Assembly: GCA_003158175.1 (NCBI GenBank)
Contig: PMHJ01000023.1
Coordinates: 1-64,000, forward strand
DNA from: Candidatus Cybelea septentrionalis
GTDB lineage: Bacteria; Vulcanimicrobiota; Vulcanimicrobiia; Vulcanimicrobiales; Vulcanimicrobiaceae
Reading direction: 5' to 3'
Length of the DNA: 64,000 bases
The position numbers were made by a program, and so were the translations under genes. Under the pieces are notes generated by a model that was not told the origin of the DNA, did no database searches, and saw only the letters and a list, made by a program, of their open reading frames with translations. Shown here piece by piece: positions 42,865-52,100 of the stretch; within the stretch, counting starts at the first letter, position 1; the number at the start of each line of letters is the position of its first letter.

Positions 42865-43839
42865 TTATTGCGCTTCCTGCAATAGTTGGCCGATGTCGAT
42901 TCCGCGTTTAACGGGCCAGAGCAGGCTCCACGAGAGCTTGAGGTTCGTCTGCGGTGAGCCCAGCGGTCGCGTCACGTACGTATAGTACGACACCGCGAGC
43001 GACATCAACTGATCGCCGTCCTTGAACGTTCTCGCCACGCCGCCGCCGAGCGGAACGGCCCACCTATTCTGCGCGGCGCTCCAGTTTGCGGTGATGTTCG
43101 GCGACGTCGAAAGAGCCCAGCCGTTCTTGAGATTGTAGTTGAGAAACGGCTGAAGAAAGAATACGCTTAGATTGGGGCTGCTTGACGGTCCGGCGACCGA
43201 CCAGAGCTGCGTCACGAGCGTCCCTATTACGAACTTTCCCGGCATGATCAAGGCGACGGCATCTGGACCGGCCGACCATTTGCCCGACGTGAGGGCGCTC
43301 GGAGATCCCGTCGGAACCTGGAAGATCGGTCCCACGCCCCAGATGAGCTGACCCGGTTTGGTTTTGGGTGCAAAAAAGAACTGCTCTTGGGTGTCGCCGA
43401 TTCCCAACGTTGATGGGCATCCGTTCGGCGACGCGCAGACGGGCGGCGGCGCGACCGAAGGCTGGTTGATGATTGGGAAAATCGTGCGAGCGATCAGCGT
43501 CATATTCGTTGAAAGCATGATCGGTATGACCGGCTGCACGTTAAGGACATACTGAAAGCGAGTGTATGGACCCAGGCCGTAGTTGAAGTTGTTCTGGAAA
43601 GGAACGATCGTGATGTTGCCGACCGGATTCTGCGACGTCTTGATGATGGCCAGGCGAAGCGCTTCTTGCTGCGCCGGCGTGAGTTTGCTGACGTCGAACC
43701 CGCCGGTGCTCGCATCGGGCGCGGCCGACGGCGGCGCATTCGATGCCGGGCTCGGTGACGGCTGCGGCGCAGCCGTAGCCGCAACCGGCATTGCAAGCGC
43801 CAGCGCGAGTAGGCCGATGGCTATTCCAGAGCTCTTCAT
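42865..43839 (-). CDS. Predicted outer-membrane barrel, transporter-like
   Basis: A 324-residue exported protein with a signal peptide (GLLALALAMPVAATA) and a Pro/Ser/Ala linker. The beta-rich body has repeated strands: FNYGLGPYTRFQYVLNVQPVIP, LIWGVGPIFQVPTG and LNYNLKNGWALSTSPNITANW, in the pattern of proteins sometimes annotated neuromedin U. It is the last of three minus-strand genes, 12 bases after the low-complexity protein gene. The cargo is unknown. Confidence 0.68.
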   Translation of the reverse strand: MKSSGIAIGLLALALAMPVAATAAPQPSPSPASNAPPSAAPDASTGGFDVSKLTPAQQEALRLAIIKTSQNPVGNITIVPFQNNFNYGLGPYTRFQYVLNVQPVIPIMLSTNMTLIARTIFPIINQPSVAPPPVCASPNGCPSTLGIGDTQEQFFFAPKTKPGQLIWGVGPIFQVPTGSPSALTSGKWSAGPDAVALIMPGKFVIGTLVTQLWSVAGPSSSPNLSVFFLQPFLNYNLKNGWALSTSPNITANWSAAQNRWAVPLGGGVARTFKDGDQLMSLAVSYYTYVTRPLGSPQTNLKLSWSLLWPVKRGIDIGQLLQEAQ

Positions 43840-43851
43840 TTCGGATTCGCG

Positions 43852-44754
43852 CTAGGTCGCCGGCTTCTCCGAGACGATCGTCAGCGTCTGCGAATCGACG
43901 CTGTAGTTACCGGCCGTAACGAGGTCGTTCGGTTGGGCGCAAATTACGCTGTTATTCGGACCGTAGATTACGACCAGATTCGGTGGCCCGCAGGGAGTCT
44001 GCGTCAACTGATAGCTTTCGAGAAGTTTCGCGCCGGGGCTCTCCGGCGTTACCTGATACGAGGTGAAGCTCTGGTTGTTCGCCGCTACGACGGCCCCGTA
44101 CACCGCCGCGGAGGTGACGCCGACCGCGAACGCTCCCCAAAAGCCGCCGCCCCAGTAGTAGGGCGCGGCGTACCACGCGTAGCCGCCGTTCCATCCCCAC
44201 GCCGGGTAACCGTGGTAGATTGGATTGGTCACGGTCGCGCCGTGATAGACGTAACCGTTGTTCGCATAGGTGCTCGCGTGATAGGTTTGGCCATACGCAT
44301 TGGTCGCGGTCGCCGACCCGCCGTACGTTCGATTGTACGTATTTCCGCTTCCGGAAGCGTTGTAGGAGCCGTACGGGTTACTGCCGCTGCCGTTGTGGCT
44401 GTAGTTACCCGTATAGGCGTTGCCGCTCGTGCTGCTGCTGTGACTTCCGTATCCGTTCGATCCGCTGCTGCTGTGATAGTAGTTGCCGTCGTTCGATGCG
44501 CCGCCGCTGCTCGTACGGCTATAGTTGCCGTTGGTCGCGGTGGTCGTACGGCTGTAGCCGTTGCCGGTATTATTCACGCTCGTCGTCCGGTTCGTGCCGA
44601 ACGCCCCGGTGCTCGAATGCGAAGCCGAGCCGTCGTTGTGCATGTCGAATCCGCCGCCGCGAAAGCCACCTGAGAATCCGCCCCGGCCGGCGTCGCTAGC
44701 GAGCGGAACGAAGGAGAAGAGCAGCGCGATGGCCGCGACATGTGTGGCGTTCAT
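43852..44754 (-). CDS. Secreted Ser/Asn/Gly/Tyr-rich low-complexity protein
   Basis: A 300-residue exported protein. A signal peptide (HVAAIALLFSFVPLASDA) is followed by a glycine-rich start and about 130 residues of irregular repeats of Gly-Asn-x-Tyr and Ser clusters. A Tyr/Trp/Gly-rich hydrophobic patch (WGWNGGYAWYAAPYYWGGGFWG) follows, then a compact C-terminal domain with two cysteines. The function is unknown; surface or adhesive roles are guesses. ATG at 44754 overlaps the stop of the upstream gene by 4 bases. Confidence 0.68.
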   Translation of the reverse strand: MNATHVAAIALLFSFVPLASDAGRGGFSGGFRGGGFDMHNDGSASHSSTGAFGTNRTTSVNNTGNGYSRTTTATNGNYSRTSSGGASNDGNYYHSSSGSNGYGSHSSSTSGNAYTGNYSHNGSGSNPYGSYNASGSGNTYNRTYGGSATATNAYGQTYHASTYANNGYVYHGATVTNPIYHGYPAWGWNGGYAWYAAPYYWGGGFWGAFAVGVTSAAVYGAVVAANNQSFTSYQVTPESPGAKLLESYQLTQTPCGPPNLVVIYGPNNSVICAQPNDLVTAGNYSVDSQTLTIVSEKPAT

Positions 44755-45212
44755 TTCTTTATCTCGTCGACGATGCCGGTGAGGGTCAAGTACGTTCCGG
44801 CTTTCGTCACGACCGAGAGCAGAACGCCGCGCGGTGGCAGGTGGGCCGATGAATGCGTGAGCTGCTGGTTTGCCGTGGTTGGATTGAACCAAGCCGTCCC
44901 GCTTTGTAGCGGAACGTGGCGGCGTTCCCCGTTCTGATAGAGAGTCGCATCGTACGGCAAGCACTCCAGGAGCTCGCCGATTTTTGTGCACGCCGCCTTG
45001 CCAAAGACCAGGGTTCCCTGGCCGTCGCTCGAGGTAATCCACATGCTCTGATCGCGCACCGCGATGCGTACGTTGGCGTACGTTTTTGTCGACCCATCGC
45101 GCTGCTGGATTCTAGCGGAGCCCGTGGCGCTTGCGGTGCCGAGCCCAGCGGCGAACTCACCGCACAGGAGAATCCAGGCGACAAAGACGCTCTTGCAGGT
45201 CGAAGCCTTCAT
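44751..45212 (-). CDS. Secreted hypothetical protein
   Basis: A 153-residue exported protein with a signal peptide (SVFVAWILLCGEFAAGLGTASA). The mature part is mostly beta-strand, with two cysteines (ACTKIGELLECLPYD) that may form a disulfide. No family was recognised. It is translationally coupled to the low-complexity protein, which suggests that the two work together. ATG at 45212. Confidence 0.6.
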   Translation of the reverse strand: MKASTCKSVFVAWILLCGEFAAGLGTASATGSARIQQRDGSTKTYANVRIAVRDQSMWITSSDGQGTLVFGKAACTKIGELLECLPYDATLYQNGERRHVPLQSGTAWFNPTTANQQLTHSSAHLPPRGVLLSVVTKAGTYLTLTGIVDEIKK

Positions 45213-45314
45213 CGTTCTAGTTTACGACCGAACGCGACCGCGGCGGTATCCCAAAAATGCAATGCTTGAATTTTCGGACAAAGGGCTCCCCAGCGCAGTT
45301 GCCAAGATTCTCCC

Positions 45315-45686
45315 ATGCCTCAACCCGGCGCCATCTTAATCGTAACCGGCGCGATAACCGCGTGCGCGGTCGCCGCGGTCTTCGCGCCGGTCGCGGTCCT
45401 ACGGTTGCTGTTTGGCGCGACTAGGCTCGACCAACTCACGATAATGATCGCGCGTCACTGGGCCTTGCTGGTGACCTTGGTTGGAGGCCTGCTCGTGTAT
45501 GCGGCTTATCATCCCGAGGTGCGCCTTGCGGTCATGATCGCCGCCATCGTGGAAAAGCTCGCGATCGGGGTGCTCGTATTTGCAAGCCCGTGGCGGCGTA
45601 GACTCTCGGCCGCGACCGTCGCCGGCGGCGATACCGTAATCGCATTGCTTTACATCTGGATTCTGTGGGGAGGACGTTCACCCTAA
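45315..45686 (+). CDS. Small membrane protein of unknown function
   Basis: A 123-residue protein with four predicted membrane helices, the last containing VIALLYIWILWGG. No motif is recognised. It is oriented with the peroxiredoxin gene, whose ATG lies 69 bases further on. The start has no obvious ribosome site. Confidence 0.55.
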   Translation: MPQPGAILIVTGAITACAVAAVFAPVAVLRLLFGATRLDQLTIMIARHWALLVTLVGGLLVYAAYHPEVRLAVMIAAIVEKLAIGVLVFASPWRRRLSAATVAGGDTVIALLYIWILWGGRSP

Positions 45687-45755
45687 CGGTTGCCGACCGG
45701 TTTGGCGATCGACGAGGGCGAAGGAATCTCGCCGCCGCAGCGAGGAGGGTGCTCG

Positions 45756-46298
45756 ATGATGATTCGACGGTATTTGACTGCGGCCGCGGTCGCAGCGATG
45801 ATCCTTCCGCTCCCCGCGCTGGCCGCGCTCTCGATCGGGACAAAAGCACCGGACTTTACGCTTCAGGCAAGCCAAGGCGGAAACGCCTTTACCTTTAGCC
45901 TGGCGGATGCGTTGAAGAAGGGACCGGTCGTGCTCTACTTCTACCCGGCGGCGTTCACGACCGGCTGCACGATCGAAGCGCACGAGTTCGCCGATGCGAT
46001 CGATCAGTACAAGGCGCTCGGCGCCACGGTGATCGGCGTCTCGCACGATCCGCTCGACAAGCTGCAGAAGTTTTCCGTTAGCGAGTGCCGCAGCAAGTTC
46101 GCAGTCGCGGCCGATACCAATGGAACGGTGATGAAAGCGTACGACTCGGTTTTGGCGCAGCACCCGCAATATGCCAACCGCACCTCGTACGTTATCGTTC
46201 CCGACGGTACGATTATCTACACGTACACCAGTCTCGATCCGTCGCTGCACGTGCAGAACACGTTAACCGCGCTTAAAGCCTGGACGGCCGATCGTTAA
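45756..46298 (+). CDS. Exported peroxiredoxin (AhpC/TSA-type, BCP-like)
   Basis: Thiol peroxidase of 180 residues with a signal peptide (AAAVAAMILPLPALA). The domain starts IGTKAPDFTLQA. The peroxidatic cysteine is C71 in AAFTTGCTIEAHEF, with a second cysteine at 111 that could resolve it. AGGAGGG lies 7 bases before ATG 45756, which is why the longer upstream frame was rejected. It probably detoxifies peroxides in the periplasm. Its end overlaps the convergent rmuC by 4 bases. Confidence 0.88.
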   Translation: MMIRRYLTAAAVAAMILPLPALAALSIGTKAPDFTLQASQGGNAFTFSLADALKKGPVVLYFYPAAFTTGCTIEAHEFADAIDQYKALGATVIGVSHDPLDKLQKFSVSECRSKFAVAADTNGTVMKAYDSVLAQHPQYANRTSYVIVPDGTIIYTYTSLDPSLHVQNTLTALKAWTADR

Positions 46299-47518
46299 AC
46301 GGCGTCCTCGTTCGCGAAGAGCTGCTGCGACCGCGGCAGCCGTTTGCTCGACGCGGAGGTATCGAGCGCGGTAACGTCGCGCGGGACGACGTCGATCGGA
46401 GGAATCTCGGCCAGATCATCGCCGCCCAGCGAGGCTTCGTCCTTGAGGCGGCGTCCTTGAGGGAGCAACTTCGTCTCGTACGAGCCGACCGCGCCGTTGA
46501 AGGCGTTGACGGAGCGTTCGAGGTGCTTGCCGACCTCCACGAGATGTTCGGAAAACTTTAGCGCGCGCTCGTAAAGCACTCGTCCGATCATCGCGATTCT
46601 CTTTGCGTTCTCTTCCTGTCTTACCGCTTGCCAGCCCATCGCGAACGTGCGCAGCAGGCTGATCAGCGTCAATGGTCCGGTAATCAGAACCCCTTTATCG
46701 AGCGCATATTCGATCAGCGACGGGTCCTCGCTGCAGGCCGAGCTGACGAAGGCTTCCCCTGCGACGAACATCACGACGTACTCCGCGGAACCTTTTGCCG
46801 TTTGATAGCCGCGACGCGAGAGCGCATCGACGTGATCGCGCAAAGCTCGAGCGTGCTGCTTGACGAGCGCCTTTCGCGCCTCGTCGTCGGAGGCCTCGAG
46901 CGCGGCCTGCATCGAATCGGTCGGCGCTTTGGCATCGACGAAAACGCAGCGCTCTCCGGGAAGGTTCACCGTCATGTCGGGACGGACGCGCGCTTCTTCG
47001 AGCGCGACGGTCTGCTGCTCAAAAAAATCGCAGTACGCGAGCATCCCCGCCTTCTCGACGACGTTGCGCAGCTGCATTTCACCCCATTTGCCGCGCGAGG
47101 CCGGATTGCGCAGCGCGGTAACCAGCGTCGAGGTCTGGGTGCTCAAGTGCGAGGTCGCGGTCTCGAGTTTGTCGGTTCGGCCCAAGAGCTGGTCGATCTG
47201 TTCGCGCAGGCTGCCGGCATCGCGTTGCCGCGTCGCCTCCAGATCGGCAATCAGCCGGTCGAACTCCCCCAGCTTTTGCGTCACTGGTGATACGAGCTCG
47301 CCGACGCGTTCGCTGGCGCGCAGTGCCGTCGCCTCACGCAGTTCGTTCTTGGTTCGCTCCAAGAGCGCTTCGATCGCCTTCTCTCCGGAGTGCGCACTGT
47401 GCTCGAGTGTCGCGCGAAGCGCCGCATTCTCCGCTTTCGCTGCTAGCCAAGCGATCGTGGCTCCGATAGCGCCTCCAAACAGAAAGAGTGCCACGGCAAC
47501 TGCGGTGAAGATCACCAT
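46295..47518 (-). CDS. rmuC: DNA recombination protein RmuC
   Basis: A 407-residue protein of the RmuC family. An N-terminal membrane anchor (VAVALFLFGGAIGATIAWLAA) precedes a long coiled coil (residues about 30-125). The conserved nuclease-like domain begins at NPASRGKWGEMQLRNVVE and continues with PDMTVNLPGERCVFVDAKAP and VMFVAGEAFVSSA. RmuC limits DNA inversions at short inverted repeats. There is no operon partner; its 3' end meets the peroxiredoxin gene. Confidence 0.93.
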   Translation of the reverse strand: MVIFTAVAVALFLFGGAIGATIAWLAAKAENAALRATLEHSAHSGEKAIEALLERTKNELREATALRASERVGELVSPVTQKLGEFDRLIADLEATRQRDAGSLREQIDQLLGRTDKLETATSHLSTQTSTLVTALRNPASRGKWGEMQLRNVVEKAGMLAYCDFFEQQTVALEEARVRPDMTVNLPGERCVFVDAKAPTDSMQAALEASDDEARKALVKQHARALRDHVDALSRRGYQTAKGSAEYVVMFVAGEAFVSSACSEDPSLIEYALDKGVLITGPLTLISLLRTFAMGWQAVRQEENAKRIAMIGRVLYERALKFSEHLVEVGKHLERSVNAFNGAVGSYETKLLPQGRRLKDEASLGGDDLAEIPPIDVVPRDVTALDTSASSKRLPRSQQLFANEDAV

Positions 47519-47599
47519 CGATTTTTACGTTTGGCCATGCGAACGGTTCGCTCCTCGAATTGAAGGGACACGAAAAAGAGTTGACGGAGAAATGAAGTG

Positions 47600-48304
47600 A
47601 TGAATCGCAAGGACTTTCTCGCGGCATCGGCTACGGCGGCCGCGAGCTCGGGCGTTGCCGCCGCAGCAGAGCTTCCCGGTGGCACGCATCTGGTCGAGCG
47701 CCGCTCCGATTTCGATGTCGCGGCATTTGCGAAGGCCGTGGGTCGCCCTGCCGCGATTCGTCAGGTTTTCGAGGCCGTCACTTTTCGACCGAGCGTGCTC
47801 GGTAACGTGAAGAACGCCTTGAACGGCCTGCAGTTCGGGTTCGGGTATGCGGGAGACGCTATCGTCGTAGCGCTCGCGGGCCACGGTCCGTCCGCCGTGT
47901 ACGCATATGCCGATCATATTTGGGTCAAGTACCGTCTCGGAGAGTTTTTTAAATTAGGCGATGCGGCGGGCGCCCCGGTCGTCTCAAACGTCTTCTTGCA
48001 GCGGCGCGCGCCGATTGACGATCGGGCCGATCCCGACGATGCCGCAGGCATGTACCAGGACGCGTCGATCGAGATGCTGCAGCGGCGGGGCCTGATCGTG
48101 CTCGCCTGCCACACCGCCATCGAGGAACAGGCTCGCGCCATTTTTTCTCGAGGCTTCGCCCCCGCCGCGACGAGCGCCGCGGGCGTCGCGGCCGACATTT
48201 TGACGAATCTCATTCCAGGTACCCTCGTCGTTCCGTCGATGGTCGCAGCCATCGCGGTCCTGCAGGCTACCTATCATTACACGTACCTGACGCTGGCGCT
48301 CTGA
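47600..48304 (+). CDS. Exported protein, possibly DsrE-like
   Basis: A 234-residue protein with a Tat-like or Sec signal (NRKDFLAASATAAASSGVAAAA; only one Arg pairs with Lys). The body has LQFGFGYAGDAIVVALAGHGPSAVY and MLQRRGLIVLACHTAIEEQ, the layout of DsrE/DsrF-like sulfur-relay folds with a cysteine near the end. GGAG lies about 10 bases before ATG 47600. It is followed 12 bases later by a TsdA-like cytochrome, which supports a role in sulfur chemistry, though that is inference. Confidence 0.6.
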   Translation: MNRKDFLAASATAAASSGVAAAAELPGGTHLVERRSDFDVAAFAKAVGRPAAIRQVFEAVTFRPSVLGNVKNALNGLQFGFGYAGDAIVVALAGHGPSAVYAYADHIWVKYRLGEFFKLGDAAGAPVVSNVFLQRRAPIDDRADPDDAAGMYQDASIEMLQRRGLIVLACHTAIEEQARAIFSRGFAPAATSAAGVAADILTNLIPGTLVVPSMVAAIAVLQATYHYTYLTLAL

Positions 48305-48316
48305 GCGGAGTCCACG

Positions 48317-49114
48317 ATGCCTAAACTCTTGCTTCTATTCGTTGCGACCGTCGCACTCGGACTTGGCGCCTGTTCGGGCTCGAAGCCCGGTGCGGGCTCG
48401 GCTTCATACGATCCGCATACGCTTCCCAGCGGACCGCTCGGAGAATCGATCGCGTACGGACACGACATCGTCGTCGAGACTCAATCGCTGATGAAGCCGT
48501 ACGTGCGCGCGCAAATGTCTTGCGCGGCCTGTCACCTCGCAGGCGGCACGCAGCCGCGAGGCGGAAGTTTCATCGGCCTCTACGGACGTTTTCCGCAATG
48601 GAACAAGCGCGCGCACCGCGTAATCGCCTTGCAAGACCGCATAGCGGAGTGCTTCTTGTACAGCATGAACGGAAAAGCCCCAGCCTATTCGAGCAAGGCA
48701 ATGATTGCAATCGTCTCCTACATCGCCTGGCTCTCTCGCGGGGTCCCGGTCGGCGCAATACAATCCAAAGACGATCGCTACGTTGTGCCCTTGCCGAAGG
48801 ATTCCCCGAACGTTGGCGACGGCGCTACGATCTACGCAACCAAGTGCTCGATGTGTCATCAGTCCAATGGTGCCGGCGTCGGGGGCACCTTTCCGCCCTT
48901 GTGGGGCTCGGGCTCGTTCAATAACGGTGCGGGCATGGCCCACATCGACCGGATGGCGGGGTTCGTTCGGTACAATATGCCGCAGAACGCGCCGGGCTCG
49001 CTCTCACTCTCCCAAGCCTACGACGTGGCGGCATTCGTCTTGAGCCACGCTCGCCCGCGCTTTGTCAAGAACGCCTTGGTCGTAACGCGCGCCCTGCCGG
49101 CGGCGTACTTCTAA
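48317..49114 (+). CDS. tsdA: Diheme cytochrome c, thiosulfate dehydrogenase-like
   Basis: A 265-residue lipoprotein (lipobox LGAC, C19) with two heme sites, C69-A-A-C72-H73 and C177-S-M-C180-H181. Between them is RIAECFLYSMNGK: in TsdA enzymes a cysteine in this type of motif is the distal ligand of heme 1, here probably C112. TsdA couples thiosulfate oxidation to tetrathionate with cytochrome electron transfer; the direction cannot be told. GCGGAG lies 7 bases before the ATG. It is probably co-transcribed with the preceding gene. Confidence 0.78.
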   Translation: MPKLLLLFVATVALGLGACSGSKPGAGSASYDPHTLPSGPLGESIAYGHDIVVETQSLMKPYVRAQMSCAACHLAGGTQPRGGSFIGLYGRFPQWNKRAHRVIALQDRIAECFLYSMNGKAPAYSSKAMIAIVSYIAWLSRGVPVGAIQSKDDRYVVPLPKDSPNVGDGATIYATKCSMCHQSNGAGVGGTFPPLWGSGSFNNGAGMAHIDRMAGFVRYNMPQNAPGSLSLSQAYDVAAFVLSHARPRFVKNALVVTRALPAAYF

Positions 49115-49161
49115 ACCGGAGTGGGGCAGAGTCGTAGGCCCCCGGCCTCGGAAAAGATAAA

Positions 49162-52100
49162 ATGGAGCCTGTTTTGGAAGGCACCCTGGTCAGCGTAACG
49201 CTTCCCGAGATGGGCGAGTCCGTTACCGAGGGCTCGATCGTAGAGTGGCGCAAACACGTCGGCGACTTCGTTGCCGAAGGCGATCCCCTTGTCGAGGTGA
49301 CGACGGATAAAGTCGATGTCGAAGTTCCGGCGACGGCCTCGGGCGTCGTGACCCAGATCGCGGTACGCGAAGGCGAAACGGTCGCGGTCGGCGCGCTGCT
49401 GGCCCAGATCGACACCTCGCAGGGAAACGGTGCAGCCGCTCGTCAACCCAGCGCGGGGAACGGTGCAAAGGTTAGCAAGCCGCCTCAGCTGCCCCCTGCC
49501 GTATCCGATGGCAAAGGGTTAGCCGATCAACCCGCGCGACGCATGGCGCGGCGTCTCGACGTCGATCTCAAACTCGTGCGAGGGTCGGGCCCCGACGGTC
49601 TGATTCTTCGCTCGGACGTGGTCGAGCAAGCGCCGCAAGCCCGTCTCCGTTCGGCGGCTCCAGCGTCGCCGCCGCTCCTCGCGCCGCCCGCAGGCACGAA
49701 AACGACGCCGTTGCGAGGTCCGGCTGCTGCACTGACCGGCTACATGGAGCAGAGTCTCTCGATTCCGACGGCGACGAGCTTTCGGAGCGTTTCGGTCGAT
49801 GTGCTCGACGCCCGACGCAAAGAGCTGGCCGGCGCAATCAAAGCCGCCGGACGTAGGGAGAAAGTCTCGTTCACCCACCTTATTGGGTATGCGCTCGTTC
49901 GCGCGGCGCGCGAACATCCTTTCATTACCTACTCGTTTGCCCGCAATGAAACCGGTGCACCCATTCGGGTCGAGGCCGGCATTCATCTCGGGCTCGCCGT
50001 CGACAGCGAGCGCAAGGACGGGACGCGGTTCTTGATCGTGCCCGTCATCCGCAACGCAGGCGAACTCGATTTCGCAACGTTTCGGGCGAACTACGAAGAG
50101 CTCGTCGCGAAAGCGCGCGAAAACAAGCTCGGCGCCGACGATATTACCGGTGCTTCCTTCACGTTGACCAACCCCGGCGGCATCGGGACCGTAGCGTCGG
50201 TACCGCGCTTAATGCCGGGACAGGGCGCAATCATCGCAACCGGCGCAATCGGTTATCCTACCGGATTTGCGACCGCCAACGAACAGTCGCTGCGCCTGCT
50301 CGGCGTATCGAAGGTGATGCAAGTCACGAGCACCTACGATCACCGCGTTATTCAAGGCGCGCAATCGGGCGAGTATCTGCGCGGCGTCGACGAACTGCTG
50401 CAAGGCGGCGACGGCTTTTACGAAGCAGTCTTCTCGTCGCTCGGATTGCAAGCGGCGCCCGTCGCGCAGCTGCCGTTCGCGCCGGCCGGTCCGGCGACTG
50501 CGCGGCCCTCCGACGAGATGTTGCGTGCGGCGGCGGCCGGCATGGCGATCGTTTCCGCTTACCGCCGCTACGGACACCTCGCCGCAAATCTCGATCCGCT
50601 CGGCGCCGAGCCGGTCGGTGACCCGTCACTGCAGCCGCAGACCTACGGTCTGACGCCCGCGCTGCAGAGCGCGATTCCCGCCAGCGTGCTGCACGTCAAG
50701 GTTCCCGGCAACACGCTTGCCGACGTTTTGCCGCGACTGCGGGAAACCTATAGCTCGACGATTGCCTACGAGATCGAGCACATCTCCGACGCAACGCAAC
50801 GGGTCTGGCTGCGCGATTACATCGAATCGGGCCGCAACCGGTTCGAGCAGACGCCGCAGCGACAAATCGAGCTGCTCGAGCGCCTGACGCGAGTGGAAGC
50901 CTTCGATCGCTACGTGCGCAAAACGTTCCTCGGTCAGAAGACGTTCTCGGGCGAAGGGCTCGACGTGATGGTACCCATGCTCGAAGAGATGCTCGACATG
51001 CTGGCGGAAGACGGCGTAAGCAATGCCGTCCTCGGTATGGCGCACCGCGGCCGGCTCAACGTCATCGCGCACGTCGTCAACCTGCCCTACGAAGAGGTGA
51101 TGACGGAGTTCGAAGCGGTTGCGTATCGTGTAACCGTCGGGGATGACGACGTCATGGGCGACGTCAAGTACCATCACGGTGCTACCGGAACGTTCGCGAC
51201 CTCGAAGGATAAGAGCATCCACGTAACCCTGGCTCACAATCCCAGCCACCTCGAGGCGGTCGATCCGGTCGTTGAAGGGAGCGCGCGCGCGCTGCAGACC
51301 GATCACGCGCAAGGCGTTCCAACCTTCGACCACAAGCGAGCCGTGCCGATTCTCATCCACGGCGACGCGGCGTTCACCGGTCAAGGCATCGTTGCGGAAG
51401 TCTTCAATCTACAGTCACTGCCGGGCTACCAAACCGGCGGCACCATCCATCTGATTGCGAACAACCAAATCGGGTTTACGACCGATCCGGCCGACGCTCG
51501 TTCCACGCGATACGCTTCGGACTTGGCCAAAGGCTTCGACGTTCCCATCGTGCACGTCAACGCCGACGACGTCGAAGCGTGCATCGCCGCAGTCCACTTG
51601 GTCATCGATTTTCGTCGAGCATTCGGACGCGACGCGCTCATCGACTTGATCGGTTACCGGCGCTTCGGTCACAACGAGCAGGACGAACCGGCCTACACGC
51701 AGCCCGACATGGTCGAACGGATCAAGAATCATCCAACGGTGCGCGAGCTTTTTGCCAACAAGCTCGTCAACCAGGGCATGATCGACGCCGAACGCGCGCG
51801 CACGATGGCGGACGACGCGATGCAGCGTTTGCAAGGGGCACGGCGAGCCGTTCGGAGCGCGGTGGCGTCAAACGTCCACGGGCGCAAGATGTCGGGAAGC
51901 AACACCTTCGACGGCACCGCGTTGCCGGCCGTCGACCGGCGCCAGCTCGTCACATGGAGCGAGGGGTTAGCCCGCGTGCCCGAGGGATTTTCTCTCAACC
52001 GCAAGCTGCGCAGCCAGTTCGAGCGCCGTAAGAACGCCATCGAGGAGCGCGGAATCGTCGACTGGGGAACCGCCGAAGCGCTCGCCTTCGCCTCCCTGCT

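Noticed and set aside
43583-43855. Plus-strand frame opposite the barrel gene signal peptide
   Set aside because: It mirrors the Ala/Pro-rich leader and has no start signal or domain.
44300-44640. Tandem repeats suggesting a CRISPR or DNA satellite
   Set aside because: The repetition is of codons for Ser, Asn, Gly and Tyr in an open frame, with irregular spacing and no constant spacer length.
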